From Elusimicrobiota bacterium (lineage in GTDB: Bacteria; Elusimicrobiota; Elusimicrobia; Elusimicrobiales; UBA9959), in NCBI GenBank assembly GCA_026388155.1, contig JAPLKI010000016.1, positions 124,001 through 188,000 on the forward strand: a DNA stretch of 64,000 nt, in the 5' to 3' direction. The notes below the pieces were generated by a model. It saw only the letters and a list, made by a program, of their open reading frames with translations. It was not told the origin of the DNA and did not search any database. A program made the position numbers and the translations under genes. Shown one piece after another: positions 55,847 through 64,000 of this stretch; the stretch's first letter is position 1, and each line of letters starts with the position of its first letter.

Positions 55847-56944
55847 ATGGCTGAAGTAAAATTTTCCAAAGTCACAAAAAAATTTAACGAGAACCTGATC
55901 CTGAACGGGGTGGATGCGGAAATACGCGACCACGAATTTGTGGTTATCGTAGGTCCCTCCGGCTGCGGCAAGACCACGCTTTTGAGAATGCTGGCCGGCC
56001 TTGAGGAAATAACCGCCGGAGATATATATATCGATAATGTCCTGGTCAACAATATGCACCCCAGCAAGCGTCAGATAGCCATGGTCTTCCAGGATTACGC
56101 CCTTTATCCTCACATGACCGTGGAAGAGAACATGAGTTTCGCGCTGCGCCTCCGGAAGGCTCCAAAAGCTGAAATACACCGGCGCGTCACCGAGGCCGCG
56201 AACATCCTCCAGCTGACCAAGCTGCTCAAGAGAATGCCCAAGCAGCTCTCCGGCGGCCAGCGTCAGCGCGTGGCCATAGGCCGGGCAATAGTGCGCAAGC
56301 CCAAAGTGTTTCTGTTCGACGAGCCCCTTTCAAATCTGGACGCCAAGCTGCGCGAGGAGATGCGCGTTGAAATAGCCAAGCTTTATCAGCGCCTTAACGC
56401 CACCATCATCTATGTCACTCACGACCAGGTGGAAGCCATGACGCTTGCGGGCCGCATTGTGGTAATGAACCACGGAATTATACAGCAGGTGGGCAGCCCC
56501 ATCGAGGTTTACAGGAAACCGGCGAATTTGTTCGTGGCGGGTTTCATAGGCAGCCCCACTATGAATTTTATAAGCGGCCGCCTGTCAATGACCGCCGGAA
56601 AAGCTGTTTTTGAAAGCGAGGATTTTTCAATAGGCGTGCCGGGTTTCGTGCTGAGCGAAGCGGAAGCGATTGACGGCCGGGAAGTAGTGCTTGGCGTGCG
56701 CCCGGACGATGTGCTGGTGGGAGGCAAGGCGACCGAACACTGTTCTGAAAAACTCCAGGCGGTGCTTGAGGTAAGCGAATTGCTGGGCCACAGGGAGAAT
56801 CTTTACTTAAAAGCCGGGCAAACCCGCCTGGTGTCCATAGTTGAGGCGTTCTTCAACCAGGCCCCCGGCAGCGCCGTGCCCTTCTGCCTGAATTACGCCA
56901 ACATGCATTTTTTTGATAAGCTTACGGAGAAACGCATAGGATAA
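55847..56944 (+). CDS. sugar ABC ATPase, MalK/UgpC-like
   Basis: 365 residues. Walker [11 protein letters not shown]-loop [18 protein letters not shown], signature [10 protein letters not shown], Walker [13 protein letters not shown]-loop [10 protein letters not shown], and a C-terminal TOBE/OB-type regulatory domain (about 240-360). GAGG precedes ATG. Last gene of the importer. Confidence 0.94.
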   Translation: MAEVKFSKVTKKFNENLILNGVDAEIRDHEFVVIVGPSGCGKTTLLRMLAGLEEITAGDIYIDNVLVNNMHPSKRQIAMVFQDYALYPHMTVEENMSFALRLRKAPKAEIHRRVTEAANILQLTKLLKRMPKQLSGGQRQRVAIGRAIVRKPKVFLFDEPLSNLDAKLREEMRVEIAKLYQRLNATIIYVTHDQVEAMTLAGRIVVMNHGIIQQVGSPIEVYRKPANLFVAGFIGSPTMNFISGRLSMTAGKAVFESEDFSIGVPGFVLSEAEAIDGREVVLGVRPDDVLVGGKATEHCSEKLQAVLEVSELLGHRENLYLKAGQTRLVSIVEAFFNQAPGSAVPFCLNYANMHFFDKLTEKRIG

Positions 56945-56951
56945 AAAAAGT

Positions 56952-57040
56952 GTAGAGTGGAGAGTAGATGGTGTAGAGAAAAATCACAAACTCCTTTAAA
57001 TCTCTACACTCTACACTATCCACTCTCAACTATCGCTGTT
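56952..57040. repeat. intergenic hairpin E27 (GTGTAGAG type)
   Basis: GTGTAGAGTGGAGAGTAGATGG and GTGTAGAG on the left pair with CTCTACACTCTACAC and CCACTCTC on the right. Centre CACAAACTCCTTTAAAT. Confidence 0.75.
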
Positions 57041-57051
57041 CCCGTAACTTT

Positions 57052-57080
57052 TTGCCTGAAATAACGGTTTTAAGTATAAT
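57052..57080 (+). promoter_or_regulatory. sigma-70-type promoter for ferredoxin
   Basis: TTGCCT (57052-57057), 17-base spacer, TATAAT (57075-57080). Transcription would begin near 57087, 35 bases before ATG. Confidence 0.7.
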
Positions 57081-57121
57081 AGTGTAGAAGATTTTACTGT
57101 GCCATTTTAACGGAGGTCAAA

Positions 57122-57304
57122 ATGAAAGCTATTATTGATGAAAATGCCTGTATAGGCTGCGGCCTTTGCTCCAGCGACTGCCCTGAAGTGTTTGAGATGA
57201 AAGGCGAGAAAGCCGTTGCAAAGGGCGATGTCCCGGCCGGCAAGGAAGACTCCTGCAAGACCGCCGCCACTAACTGCCCGGTGCAGTGCATTAAGTGCGA
57301 ATAG
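57122..57304 (+). CDS. single-cluster [4Fe-4S] ferredoxin
   Basis: 60 residues. Cysteine pattern CIGCGLCSSDCPEVF then a second group CKTAATNCPVQC. The fold matches the small Desulfovibrio/Thermotoga-type ferredoxins, with one [4Fe-4S] cluster and a possible disulfide. AACGGAGG precedes ATG and its own promoter and terminator flank it, so it is monocistronic. Electron partner unknown. Confidence 0.9.
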   Translation: MKAIIDENACIGCGLCSSDCPEVFEMKGEKAVAKGDVPAGKEDSCKTAATNCPVQCIKCE

Positions 57305-57346
57305 GCCGTAAATAATCACGAATTAAGACGTTGATCGGATAAATAT

Positions 57347-57383
57347 AAAAACCGCCCGCCTTTTTGAAAGGCGGGCGGTTTTT
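57347..57383. terminator. bidirectional intrinsic terminator after ferredoxin
   Basis: AAAAACCGCCCGCCTTT and AAAGGCGGGCGGTTTTT form a 17-bp stem with a 3-base loop, followed by T-runs on both strands. Confidence 0.9.
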
Positions 57384-57423
57384 ATTTGCGTTTACCCCGA
57401 AAATTGCAGTTGCTGTTACTCCA

Positions 57424-57473
57424 AGCTGAAGTTGAGAAAATTCCCTTGTGAGCCTTAAGCCTTCAGCCTTAAG
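57424..57473. repeat. intergenic hairpin E28 (TGAAG type)
   Basis: AGCTGAAGTTGAGAAAATTCCC on the left and GAGCCTTAAGCCTTCAGCCTTAAG on the right. The stop of the permease gene (TAA on minus) is in the right arm. Confidence 0.6.
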
Positions 57474-58923
57474 CCGGCATTATTTCATCTTCCTTTATCG
57501 GAAGCTTTAAAATAACCAGTATTCCCGGTATCGTGAGCAGGCATACCGTCAGAAAGAAATGCCTGTAGCCCAGGCTTTCCTGAATTTTTCCGCTTATCAT
57601 GCCGGGCACCATCATCCCCAAAGCCATTATGCCGGTAGAAATGGCGAAATGCGCGGTCTTATATTTTCCCCTGCAGATCATCATAAGATAGACGGTGAAC
57701 GCGGTTAAGCCCACCCCGTAGCCGAACTGTTCGGCTGAAACCAGCACATAGGCTATCCATTTTGCCGGCTGCGCGTAAGACATGTAAAGGTAGAATACAT
57801 CCGGCACATGCAGAGCGAAAACCATGGGCCACAGGCATTTGCGGAAACCGTAGCGTGAAATGAGCCAGCCGCCAAGCAGCCCGCCGGTTATAAGCGCTAT
57901 CATGCCCGCGGTTCCGTACATAATGCCTACTTCGGAAGTTGAAATGCCAAGCCCGCCGTTTACGGACGCGTCAAGCAGGAACGGCGAAGTAAGTTTTAAA
58001 AGCATAGCCTCGGCGAAGCGGTAAAACAGGATAAAGGCGATTATATAGCCGATACTGTCCTGCGTGAAGTAAGAGATAAAAGCCTCGTTGAAAGAACTTC
58101 CCTCGGCCGCCATCTTCCGCCTGAGATAAGGAAAAATAAATTTCCGGCAGATAATTACCAGCGCGACGGTAAGCGCGGCGGCAAGTCCCAGTTTCTGCCA
58201 GAGGCCCGAGAGTGAATTGAAAAGCCATACCAGGGCTCCTGCCGCAAGCAGGTACGCGGCAAGAGTCCCTATTGAGCGCAGGATGGTTAAAGGCTCCGCC
58301 TTGGCCTTAGGGATGTCTTCGGACGGATAAGGCAGAATAAAGCGGTGATAGATAAAAAGTATCAGGAAAATAAGGGCGGGCGCCAGCAGCATTATGGCCC
58401 AGCTGTCCGGTACGCTGCAAAACGCCTCCTGCAGCTGCCCGGCCCGATATACCAGGAACCCGGTGCCGAAAATCATGGCGAAGCGATAGAACATGGAGCG
58501 TATGCCCACAAAGAAGGCCTGGTCCTCCTTGGTAAGCGCGAGCATGTAGAAGCCGTCCACGGCTATGTCGTGGGTGGCCGAGACGAAGGCCGCTACTGCA
58601 AAAGCGGCAAGAGAAATGGTGAAAAAATGCGGCGTGCCAAGCGACATGGCGGCGGCCGCAAGGCAGAAAGCCATAATAGCTTGAGTATATACCGTCCATT
58701 TGCGGCGCGTGCCGTACATATCCACCATGGGCCCCCAGAGCATTTTTATGACCCAGGGCAGATAGAGCCAGCTGGTCCAGAAGGCTATCCGGGCGTTTGA
58801 AACGCCCATGTTTTTATAGAGTATGACGGAAACCGAATTTACTATCACATAAGGCAGCCCCTCTGCGAAATAGATGGTAGGCACAAAGTGCCAGGGATTG
58901 CGGCTTTCAGCTTTGGAAATCAT
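57469..58923 (-). CDS. AmpG/PAT-like MFS permease
   Basis: 484 residues, 12-14 membrane helices. Resembles AmpG (muropeptide permease): LPYVIVNSVSVILYKNMGV, YGTRRKWTVYTQA, ATHDIAVDGFYMLAL. GGAG precedes ATG. Could recycle cell-wall anhydromuropeptides, or transport another solute; substrate not deducible. Divergent from the next gene. Confidence 0.82.
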   Translation of the reverse strand: MISKAESRNPWHFVPTIYFAEGLPYVIVNSVSVILYKNMGVSNARIAFWTSWLYLPWVIKMLWGPMVDMYGTRRKWTVYTQAIMAFCLAAAAMSLGTPHFFTISLAAFAVAAFVSATHDIAVDGFYMLALTKEDQAFFVGIRSMFYRFAMIFGTGFLVYRAGQLQEAFCSVPDSWAIMLLAPALIFLILFIYHRFILPYPSEDIPKAKAEPLTILRSIGTLAAYLLAAGALVWLFNSLSGLWQKLGLAAALTVALVIICRKFIFPYLRRKMAAEGSSFNEAFISYFTQDSIGYIIAFILFYRFAEAMLLKLTSPFLLDASVNGGLGISTSEVGIMYGTAGMIALITGGLLGGWLISRYGFRKCLWPMVFALHVPDVFYLYMSYAQPAKWIAYVLVSAEQFGYGVGLTAFTVYLMMICRGKYKTAHFAISTGIMALGMMVPGMISGKIQESLGYRHFFLTVCLLTIPGILVILKLPIKEDEIMPA

Positions 58924-59078
58924 GGTTTCTCCGTTAAAAAACCCTGCCGGGATTGAGGCGCTTTAAAGGCTATGATACCAAAAAGGCGGTTGGCGAGTCA
59001 GTTTACCGCATCACCCCGGCTATAATCCGGCCAAAAGGAAAAGATAGATGCCTTTTTATATTTTGCTAAAATTATAGT

Positions 59079-60734
59079 ATGGAATTCTTCAATGTGCTTT
59101 TCTCGCCTCAGTCGGTGGCCTGGTCCGTTTTCGCCGTAATGGTGGTCTCGGCTGTGGGGCTGGCCCTAGGCAATATTAAGATCTCCGGCATAAACCTCGG
59201 CATAGCCGGGGTTTTATTTTCCGGCATTTTTTTCGGACATTTCGGAGTCGACATTAATCACGACACGCTGGAATTTCTGCGCGATTTCGGCCTGATACTT
59301 TTTGTTTACTCCATAGGCACGCAGGTGGGACCGGGCTTCTTTTCCTCATTGCGCAAAGAAGGCGTGCGGCTTAACCTGCTTGCCTCGGCCGTAGTTCTTG
59401 GCGGCATCGGTATAACCTTTTTGATAAGCAAGTTCTTCGGCATAGACATACCCACGGCTGTGGGTATGTACGCGGGCGCCGTTACCAATACGCCTTCTTT
59501 GGCCGCGGCCCAGCAGACCCTTGGCGGTATCAGCCCGGAAGCGGCCAACAGCGCGTCGGTGGGCTATGCCCTGGCCTATCCAGGAGCGATACTCGGCGTC
59601 ATACTCACGATGATAATTATAAAGCGCATTTTCCGCGCCGAGGCGCAGGAAGACATGCGCTATGTCCATGAACAAAAAGCCGGCTCCAGCCTGACCAATA
59701 CCAATATAAAAGTGGAAAACAAGAATCTGGAAGCCATAAAGATAAAAGACATCCCCTCACTCTCCGAGCTGAATGTCGTAATTTCCCGCGTCTATCACGA
59801 CGGTCAGCTGGTAATAGCGCACGATGACACCGTCATCCATCTGGGCGATGTGGTGCTGGCCGTGGGCAGTGAAGAGCATGTAGCCAAGTTCATACTGGTG
59901 GTGGGGTCAAAAAGCGACATAGACCTTAAAGAACTGCCCAGCCGCATAATAAATTCCCGCGTTATAGTAACCCGCAAGGCGGTCATCGGAAAAACCCTCG
60001 AAGAAGTAAAACTGCAATCCCAGTATAATGTGGCGGTCACCCGCGCTTCCCGCGCCGATGTGGAATTTATAGTTTCAGATAAGTACGTGCTGCAATTCGC
60101 GGATAACGTTGTTATAGTCGGAGAAGAGGTCTCGGTGGCGAAGGCCGCGGCCATGCTGGGCAATTCCCCGAAGGATCTGAATCACCCGCAGCTTGTCCCG
60201 GCTTTCATTGGCATAGCATTGGGCGTTATTCTCGGGTCTATTCCATTCTCAGTGCCCGGCCTTGCTTCACCTATAAAACTGGGGCTTGCCGGCGGGCCGC
60301 TTATAACGGCAATATGCCTGAGCTACGCGCAGACTATCGGTCCGCTTAACTGGTACATGCCGCCAGCGGGTAATTTGATGCTGCGTGAGCTGGGTATTGT
60401 GCTGTTCCTGGCCTGCGTGGGGTTAAAGTCCGGCGGAAAGTTCGTTGAGACCATAGTCCACGGCAATGGCCTTACCATAATGGCCCTGGCTTTCGCTCTT
60501 ACGGTTATCCCCATCCTTTTTATCGGGATATTAGCCAAGGCCAGATATAAGCTTAACTATATGTCTCTGTGCGGTGTTTTATCCGGTTCCATGACCGATC
60601 CCCCCGCTTTAGCCTTTGCCAACGCTATGGCCCCGTCAAACCTGTCCGCCATGTCGTACGCCACAGTCTACCCGCTTGTAATGATACTGCGCATAATTTC
60701 AGCGCAGGTGATGGTGCTGCTTTTTTTTAAGTAG
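59079..60734 (+). CDS. AspT/YidE-family transporter with two RCK-C domains
   Basis: 551 residues. Two membrane halves (about 10-180 and 370-550) surround a cytoplasmic region of two TrkA-C (RCK-C) domains (about 205-365). TNTPSLAAAQQTLGG and GSMTDPPALAFAN are repeated family motifs of the aspartate:alanine exchanger and YidE/YbjL proteins. Substrate not certain. ATG lies 15 bp after a TAAAATTATAGT AT-box. Confidence 0.88.
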   Translation: MEFFNVLFSPQSVAWSVFAVMVVSAVGLALGNIKISGINLGIAGVLFSGIFFGHFGVDINHDTLEFLRDFGLILFVYSIGTQVGPGFFSSLRKEGVRLNLLASAVVLGGIGITFLISKFFGIDIPTAVGMYAGAVTNTPSLAAAQQTLGGISPEAANSASVGYALAYPGAILGVILTMIIIKRIFRAEAQEDMRYVHEQKAGSSLTNTNIKVENKNLEAIKIKDIPSLSELNVVISRVYHDGQLVIAHDDTVIHLGDVVLAVGSEEHVAKFILVVGSKSDIDLKELPSRIINSRVIVTRKAVIGKTLEEVKLQSQYNVAVTRASRADVEFIVSDKYVLQFADNVVIVGEEVSVAKAAAMLGNSPKDLNHPQLVPAFIGIALGVILGSIPFSVPGLASPIKLGLAGGPLITAICLSYAQTIGPLNWYMPPAGNLMLRELGIVLFLACVGLKSGGKFVETIVHGNGLTIMALAFALTVIPILFIGILAKARYKLNYMSLCGVLSGSMTDPPALAFANAMAPSNLSAMSYATVYPLVMILRIISAQVMVLLFFK

Positions 60735-60778
60735 GATTTTGGAATTAGAGTAAATAGCTTAGGATGAAACAAAACAAA

Positions 60779-60834
60779 CTAATAAGTTGTGCCTAAAAAT
60801 CTTCAGCCCTCAGCCTTCCGCCTTCAGCCTTAAT
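60779..60834. repeat. intergenic hairpin remnant E29
   Basis: CTTCAGCCCTCAGCCTTCCGCC and CTTCAGCC form the right arm; the left side (TAGAGTAAATAGCTTAGG at 60752-60769) is too diverged to pair. Confidence 0.5.
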
Positions 60835-60836
60835 TT

Positions 60837-61751
60837 ATGACTTCTATCATAGCCAACATCTTCATTGTCATGGCCATCGGCTGGCTGTTCCGCAAGTACG
60901 ACCTGGTACCGGACGGCGCGGAAAATGCTTTCAACCAGTATCTTTACTACGCCGCTCTGCCGGCCCTGACGTTCGTGAAGATAGTGGATACGCCTCTTAA
61001 GGGCCTTGGCGTTGATTTCCTGCTGGTAAACACGTTTCCTATAATCGCGCTGATGGCGGTAATAACCGGGTTATGGCGGGCGCGTGTGCTGGACTGGCGG
61101 CTGGCGCGGACTATAGTGATAGTAGCGGTACTGGGCAATACGGTGTATCTCGGTTTCCCCGTGGTTTCTATGCGTCTGGGCGAGTGGTCTATAGGCTACG
61201 CCGCCGTGCTGGGCTCCCTCCAGAATATCGTGATATTCACGCTTGGCTTCCTGCTGATACACGTGATATGCGAGGGAAGCTGCCCCGGCATCTCAAGTTT
61301 AAAGAAGATAGTCCTGCATAACCTTGTGCTCTGGGCTTCAGTGGCGGGACTTGCGATATCATGGTTTGCCATACCGGTCCCTGGGCTAGCAAAGACGGTG
61401 CTTTCCGATATCGGCAAAACGACCCTGCCGCTGGCCCTTTTTACGATAGGGCTTAGCCTTTATGGCAAGAGCGTCTCCGGCAATATAGGGAAGCTTTCGT
61501 TTATCGCAGGCTTGAAGTTGTTGGTGTTGCCGTTATTCTATCTGCTGCTGGCCTACTCCTTGGGTTTTAAGGGCGGGGCGGCGCGGGTGGGCTATCTGGA
61601 GGCGTGCATGCCGGTGGCGGTGCTGAATTTCGTGATAGCAAAGGAGTTTGACTTCGACGCGGACCTGGTTTCACAGTCCATAATCTTCACCACTCTGATT
61701 TTCTTCCCCTTCCTCTATCTCTACGATTGGATAATGACTCTGGCGCTGTAA
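60837..61751 (+). CDS. AEC (auxin efflux carrier)-family transporter
   Basis: 304 residues with ten predicted helices in two repeats. Family features: QYLYYAALPALTFVKIVDTP, a GNTVYLGFPV unit and a second inverted half (AGLKLLVLPLFYLLLAYSLG, MPVAVLNFVIAKEFD). Exports organic acids or related compounds in studied members. No strong Shine-Dalgarno is visible. Confidence 0.85.
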   Translation: MTSIIANIFIVMAIGWLFRKYDLVPDGAENAFNQYLYYAALPALTFVKIVDTPLKGLGVDFLLVNTFPIIALMAVITGLWRARVLDWRLARTIVIVAVLGNTVYLGFPVVSMRLGEWSIGYAAVLGSLQNIVIFTLGFLLIHVICEGSCPGISSLKKIVLHNLVLWASVAGLAISWFAIPVPGLAKTVLSDIGKTTLPLALFTIGLSLYGKSVSGNIGKLSFIAGLKLLVLPLFYLLLAYSLGFKGGAARVGYLEACMPVAVLNFVIAKEFDFDADLVSQSIIFTTLIFFPFLYLYDWIMTLAL

Positions 61752-61895
61752 GGCCTATTTACCTGAAATTGCCGGATATTAAATGCCTTGCGTTCGTGGT
61801 CCGGCCCCCGACCCCCCAGAGGGGTTGAAAAAAACCATTTCCGTATGTATACTATTGCGTCATCTTAGCGTTGGTTAAGGAGACTTCTGAATTTT

Positions 61896-64000
61896 ATGAA
61901 AAAACTATTTATATATATATTTTTAGCCTTATTCCCCGCGTCGGCGTTCGCGGAGCCGTCCGGCATTGACTCCCAGGAAATAAAGGGCAAGCTTAAACTC
62001 ACCTTCGAAGAGCTGTATAGCCGCCTGGACCTGACGGACTCCGCATACCGCCAGCTCGTGTCCACTCCTGTCATCACCGCCGACGCCTATGCTGATTACA
62101 ACAACAGCCTGGCCAAAACCGGCGGCGAGATAAAGAAGCTGGCCGAATACCAGAAGAAACTCTCTGAAACGGTGGAGGAACTGGAGAAGGGCGAGCCCAA
62201 GCCGGACGATATGCAGGAGCTTCTGGACCTTAAAGCTTACGCCGCCGAAAGAACGGAGGCGATAAAAGACCGCTACAAAGATGAGCTCCGGAAACTTGAG
62301 CGGATCGCGGAAAAAATGGAGAAGCAGCAACAGGCCGCCGTCTCCGGGCAGGCTGGCTATCAGAACGCCGACCCCCAGGCCGTGGAGCGGGAAAAGCAGC
62401 AGCAGCTTAAGCTCATGGAAAAAGCCCGGGCTATGGGCGACAAGGAAAAAGAATTCAACGCCATAAAGCAGTTCTCCGCCATGGACCCCCAGAAGGGCGA
62501 CCGGATGATGAGCAGCTTCTTCGACGGGCTTTCCCCGGAAGAGCGCGGCAATTACACCACGCAGCTTAAAGCGGACGCCCCGTCCGCCGGAAGGACCGGC
62601 GCGGCCTATCTTTCAGGTCCTAAAGAGACCGGCTCCCGCCCGCTCTCCAGGCCGGCGGGGGCCGTGGTTCCCGGCATTGGCGGCACAGCCATCCCGTCGG
62701 ATAACGCGTCCGCGGCGGTCGGCCTTAAAACCCAGCCGGGTAATGACGGCAAGCCTTTCATCACTTCCAATGACATAAAGCTGGGCATGTGGTCCGCCGT
62801 GGACAAGCTCTCACCCACGCTGGCGGCTCCGCACCTGCGGGAAACCAAGCTGAATATCGCGGCCGACGCAAAAACGGACTGGCTGGAGAAGAAGCGCCAG
62901 GATTTTATGGATCTGGCCGGCAAGACAAAGAACGCCTCGGAAAAAGAACAATACGTGAACGTTGCCGGAAATATAGAAAAAATGATAGGGAAAAAGAGCG
63001 CGGCGACGAGTTTGGACGGCGTGGACCAGCGCTCCGAAGCTCTTGGCGAATGGAACACTTCCGTCTCCAGGCTTATGGACAATTCCCAGGAAGGACAGGC
63101 CGAAAAGGCCCTCGTGGACAGGAAGGCCGCGTTTGACGCCGGGTATGCCGGCCTGAAAACGGACGCGGAGCGGGCCAACTGGATAAAGGAGCACGGGCAG
63201 GAATATGACGAGTCCGGCAAAAAGCTGGCCGACTTCTACATGAACAACCCGCAATATCTCAAGGCGCGAAAAACCGAAGCCGACGCCCAGCTTTTCATGC
63301 GCTCCCGCATGGCCGATTTTAAGGACGGCGCGGAGTTTACCTCCGACGAACTGGGCCTTCAGTTGCCTCCGGGCCAGAAAGTCGTAATAAGCCGCAGACC
63401 GGAAGGCTCTCTGGACGGCGCCCGCGGTCTTTCCTACACGGACGATAAGGGGCTCTCGCATTTTCAGAGCTTCGACGACCAGGTGCGCGTGAACGAAGTT
63501 ATGGACCCTTCGGGCGAGAAGCGGGTGATAGAGCAGCGGCTTTCCAAAGACGGCACCGTGAACGTGGCTGAGCGGCGCCCCAACGGCAAGCTTTTCCGGA
63601 CCGAGGAGCACAGGCCCGACGGCACCGTGGCGCTGGAGGTTTACGGAGACGACGGCAAGGCGGCGGCCTCAAGGGTTAAGAAACCGGACGGTTCCCAGAT
63701 AGAGGCGGTGGTGCTGGACAAGGAAGGAATAAAGAGGACCATTTTCACGGATGCCAAGGGCGGCAGCACGTTCGAGCTTGAGTCCCTCTCCGGAAAGGAC
63801 GGCTATCCCAAACAGAGCGGCAGGGTGGTGGATGGCCGCCTGGTGATTGATAAAATGGAGCTGGACATAAAGACCGTTAAAGCCCGCTCCGGCGATTATG
63901 TTTTTGAGACAAAGATAGACGGCCATAGCGCCGGCTTTGAGGTGGACATGGACGCCATAAAGCGTCTGCCCGAGAACCAGCGCGGCGAGGCCGCTAAGGC
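61896..64000 (+). CDS. large secreted repeat protein (3' end outside window)
   Basis: At least 701 residues. Signal peptide MKKLFIYIFLALFPASAFA, then a helical, lysine/glutamate/glutamine-rich region with possible coiled coil (about 25-210), a region of unknown fold (about 210-500), then irregular DG-type repeats (about 500-701: SKDGTVNVAERRPNGKL, EEHRPDGTVALEVYGDDG, KKPDGSQIEA). These resemble MORN/YD-like beta repeats of secreted toxins or wall proteins, but no specific family was recognised. AAGGAG is 14 bases before ATG. The rest lies beyond the right edge; a C-terminal toxin domain cannot be excluded. Confidence 0.7.
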   Translation, partial: MKKLFIYIFLALFPASAFAEPSGIDSQEIKGKLKLTFEELYSRLDLTDSAYRQLVSTPVITADAYADYNNSLAKTGGEIKKLAEYQKKLSETVEELEKGEPKPDDMQELLDLKAYAAERTEAIKDRYKDELRKLERIAEKMEKQQQAAVSGQAGYQNADPQAVEREKQQQLKLMEKARAMGDKEKEFNAIKQFSAMDPQKGDRMMSSFFDGLSPEERGNYTTQLKADAPSAGRTGAAYLSGPKETGSRPLSRPAGAVVPGIGGTAIPSDNASAAVGLKTQPGNDGKPFITSNDIKLGMWSAVDKLSPTLAAPHLRETKLNIAADAKTDWLEKKRQDFMDLAGKTKNASEKEQYVNVAGNIEKMIGKKSAATSLDGVDQRSEALGEWNTSVSRLMDNSQEGQAEKALVDRKAAFDAGYAGLKTDAERANWIKEHGQEYDESGKKLADFYMNNPQYLKARKTEADAQLFMRSRMADFKDGAEFTSDELGLQLPPGQKVVISRRPEGSLDGARGLSYTDDKGLSHFQSFDDQVRVNEVMDPSGEKRVIEQRLSKDGTVNVAERRPNGKLFRTEEHRPDGTVALEVYGDDGKAAASRVKKPDGSQIEAVVLDKEGIKRTIFTDAKGGSTFELESLSGKDGYPKQSGRVVDGRLVIDKMELDIKTVKARSGDYVFETKIDGHSAGFEVDMDAIKRLPENQRGEAAK

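Noticed and set aside
734-60834. CRISPR-like appearance of repeated short words between genes
   Set aside because: Arms are inverted, words are contiguous, there are no unique spacers of constant size and no cas genes. It is a hairpin family, not a CRISPR array.

Overview
The window is 64 kb of dense, GC-rich bacterial chromosome. It comes from a diderm (Gram-negative-type) organism: it encodes outer-membrane PorV-like barrels, a lipoprotein-type binding protein, many Sec signal peptides and an AmpG-like permease. PorV-like proteins, surface proteins with C-terminal sorting-type domains, a pseudopilin-like protein, a short archaeal-type PurA and the absence of any flagellar export genes fit an uncultured phylum such as Elusimicrobiota. 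That placement is inference and no rRNA is present to test it. No prophage, integrated plasmid, complete insertion sequence or CRISPR array was seen.

Layout. 1-3558 (minus): acyl-CoA dehydrogenase (cut by the left edge), purA, purB. 3799-21850: a probable surface or motility module containing MotA and MotB stator proteins, three histidine-kinase-type proteins, three response regulators, a FliF-FliG hybrid protein, a PorV-like barrel fused to a helical/TPR region, two proteins with a FlgD/CHU_C-like C-terminal domain, and a 991-residue tail-fibre-like secreted protein. 21887-25818: FMN riboswitch and the riboflavin genes ribBA-ribH-ribD-ribE. 25982-26659: radC. 26846-32294 (minus): yceD-rpmF-plsX-fabG-acpP-rnc, then a pentapeptide protein, a thioredoxin-like protein and a TrmJ-like methyltransferase. 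32324-36678 (minus): two glycosyltransferases and a TPR-SpoIID protein. 36817-37077: tRNA-Lys and tRNA-Leu. 37161-41656: tig-clpP-lon. 41786-47211: a DUF885 protein, an ABC exporter pair, a TPR protein and a glycosyltransferase. 47296-52143: pseudopilin-like gene, ackA, a K+ channel, a methyltransferase, a DUF2914 protein and a small membrane protein. 52190-56944: a complete MalEFGK-type sugar ABC importer. 57122-61751: ferredoxin, an AmpG-like permease, an AspT/YidE-type transporter and an AEC-family carrier. 61896-end: a large secreted protein cut by the right edge.

Two things stand out. First, the 3.8-12.8 kb cluster encodes stator proteins (MotA, MotB) and a single polypeptide that joins the C-terminal half of FliF (with its membrane helix) to FliG. 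It has no FliF N-terminal ring-building domains and no flagellar genes near it, and sensor kinases, receivers and outer-membrane/surface genes surround it. It could be a reduced rotary motor serving something other than a classical flagellum.

Second, almost every non-divergent gene junction carries a long hairpin. Its arms are built from short repeated words (GGCTGAA, TAGCGAA, GCCATAA, GGTTCAC, GGGGCTA, AACTTAG), the words differ between elements, and many have a shared self-complementary core like GGAAGGAGTTCCTT. Many of these hairpins contain the stop codon of the neighbouring gene, one separates the FMN aptamer from its terminator, and they are largely missing from divergent promoter regions. 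Other palindromic elements have entered coding sequence, in a histidine kinase and in a surface protein.
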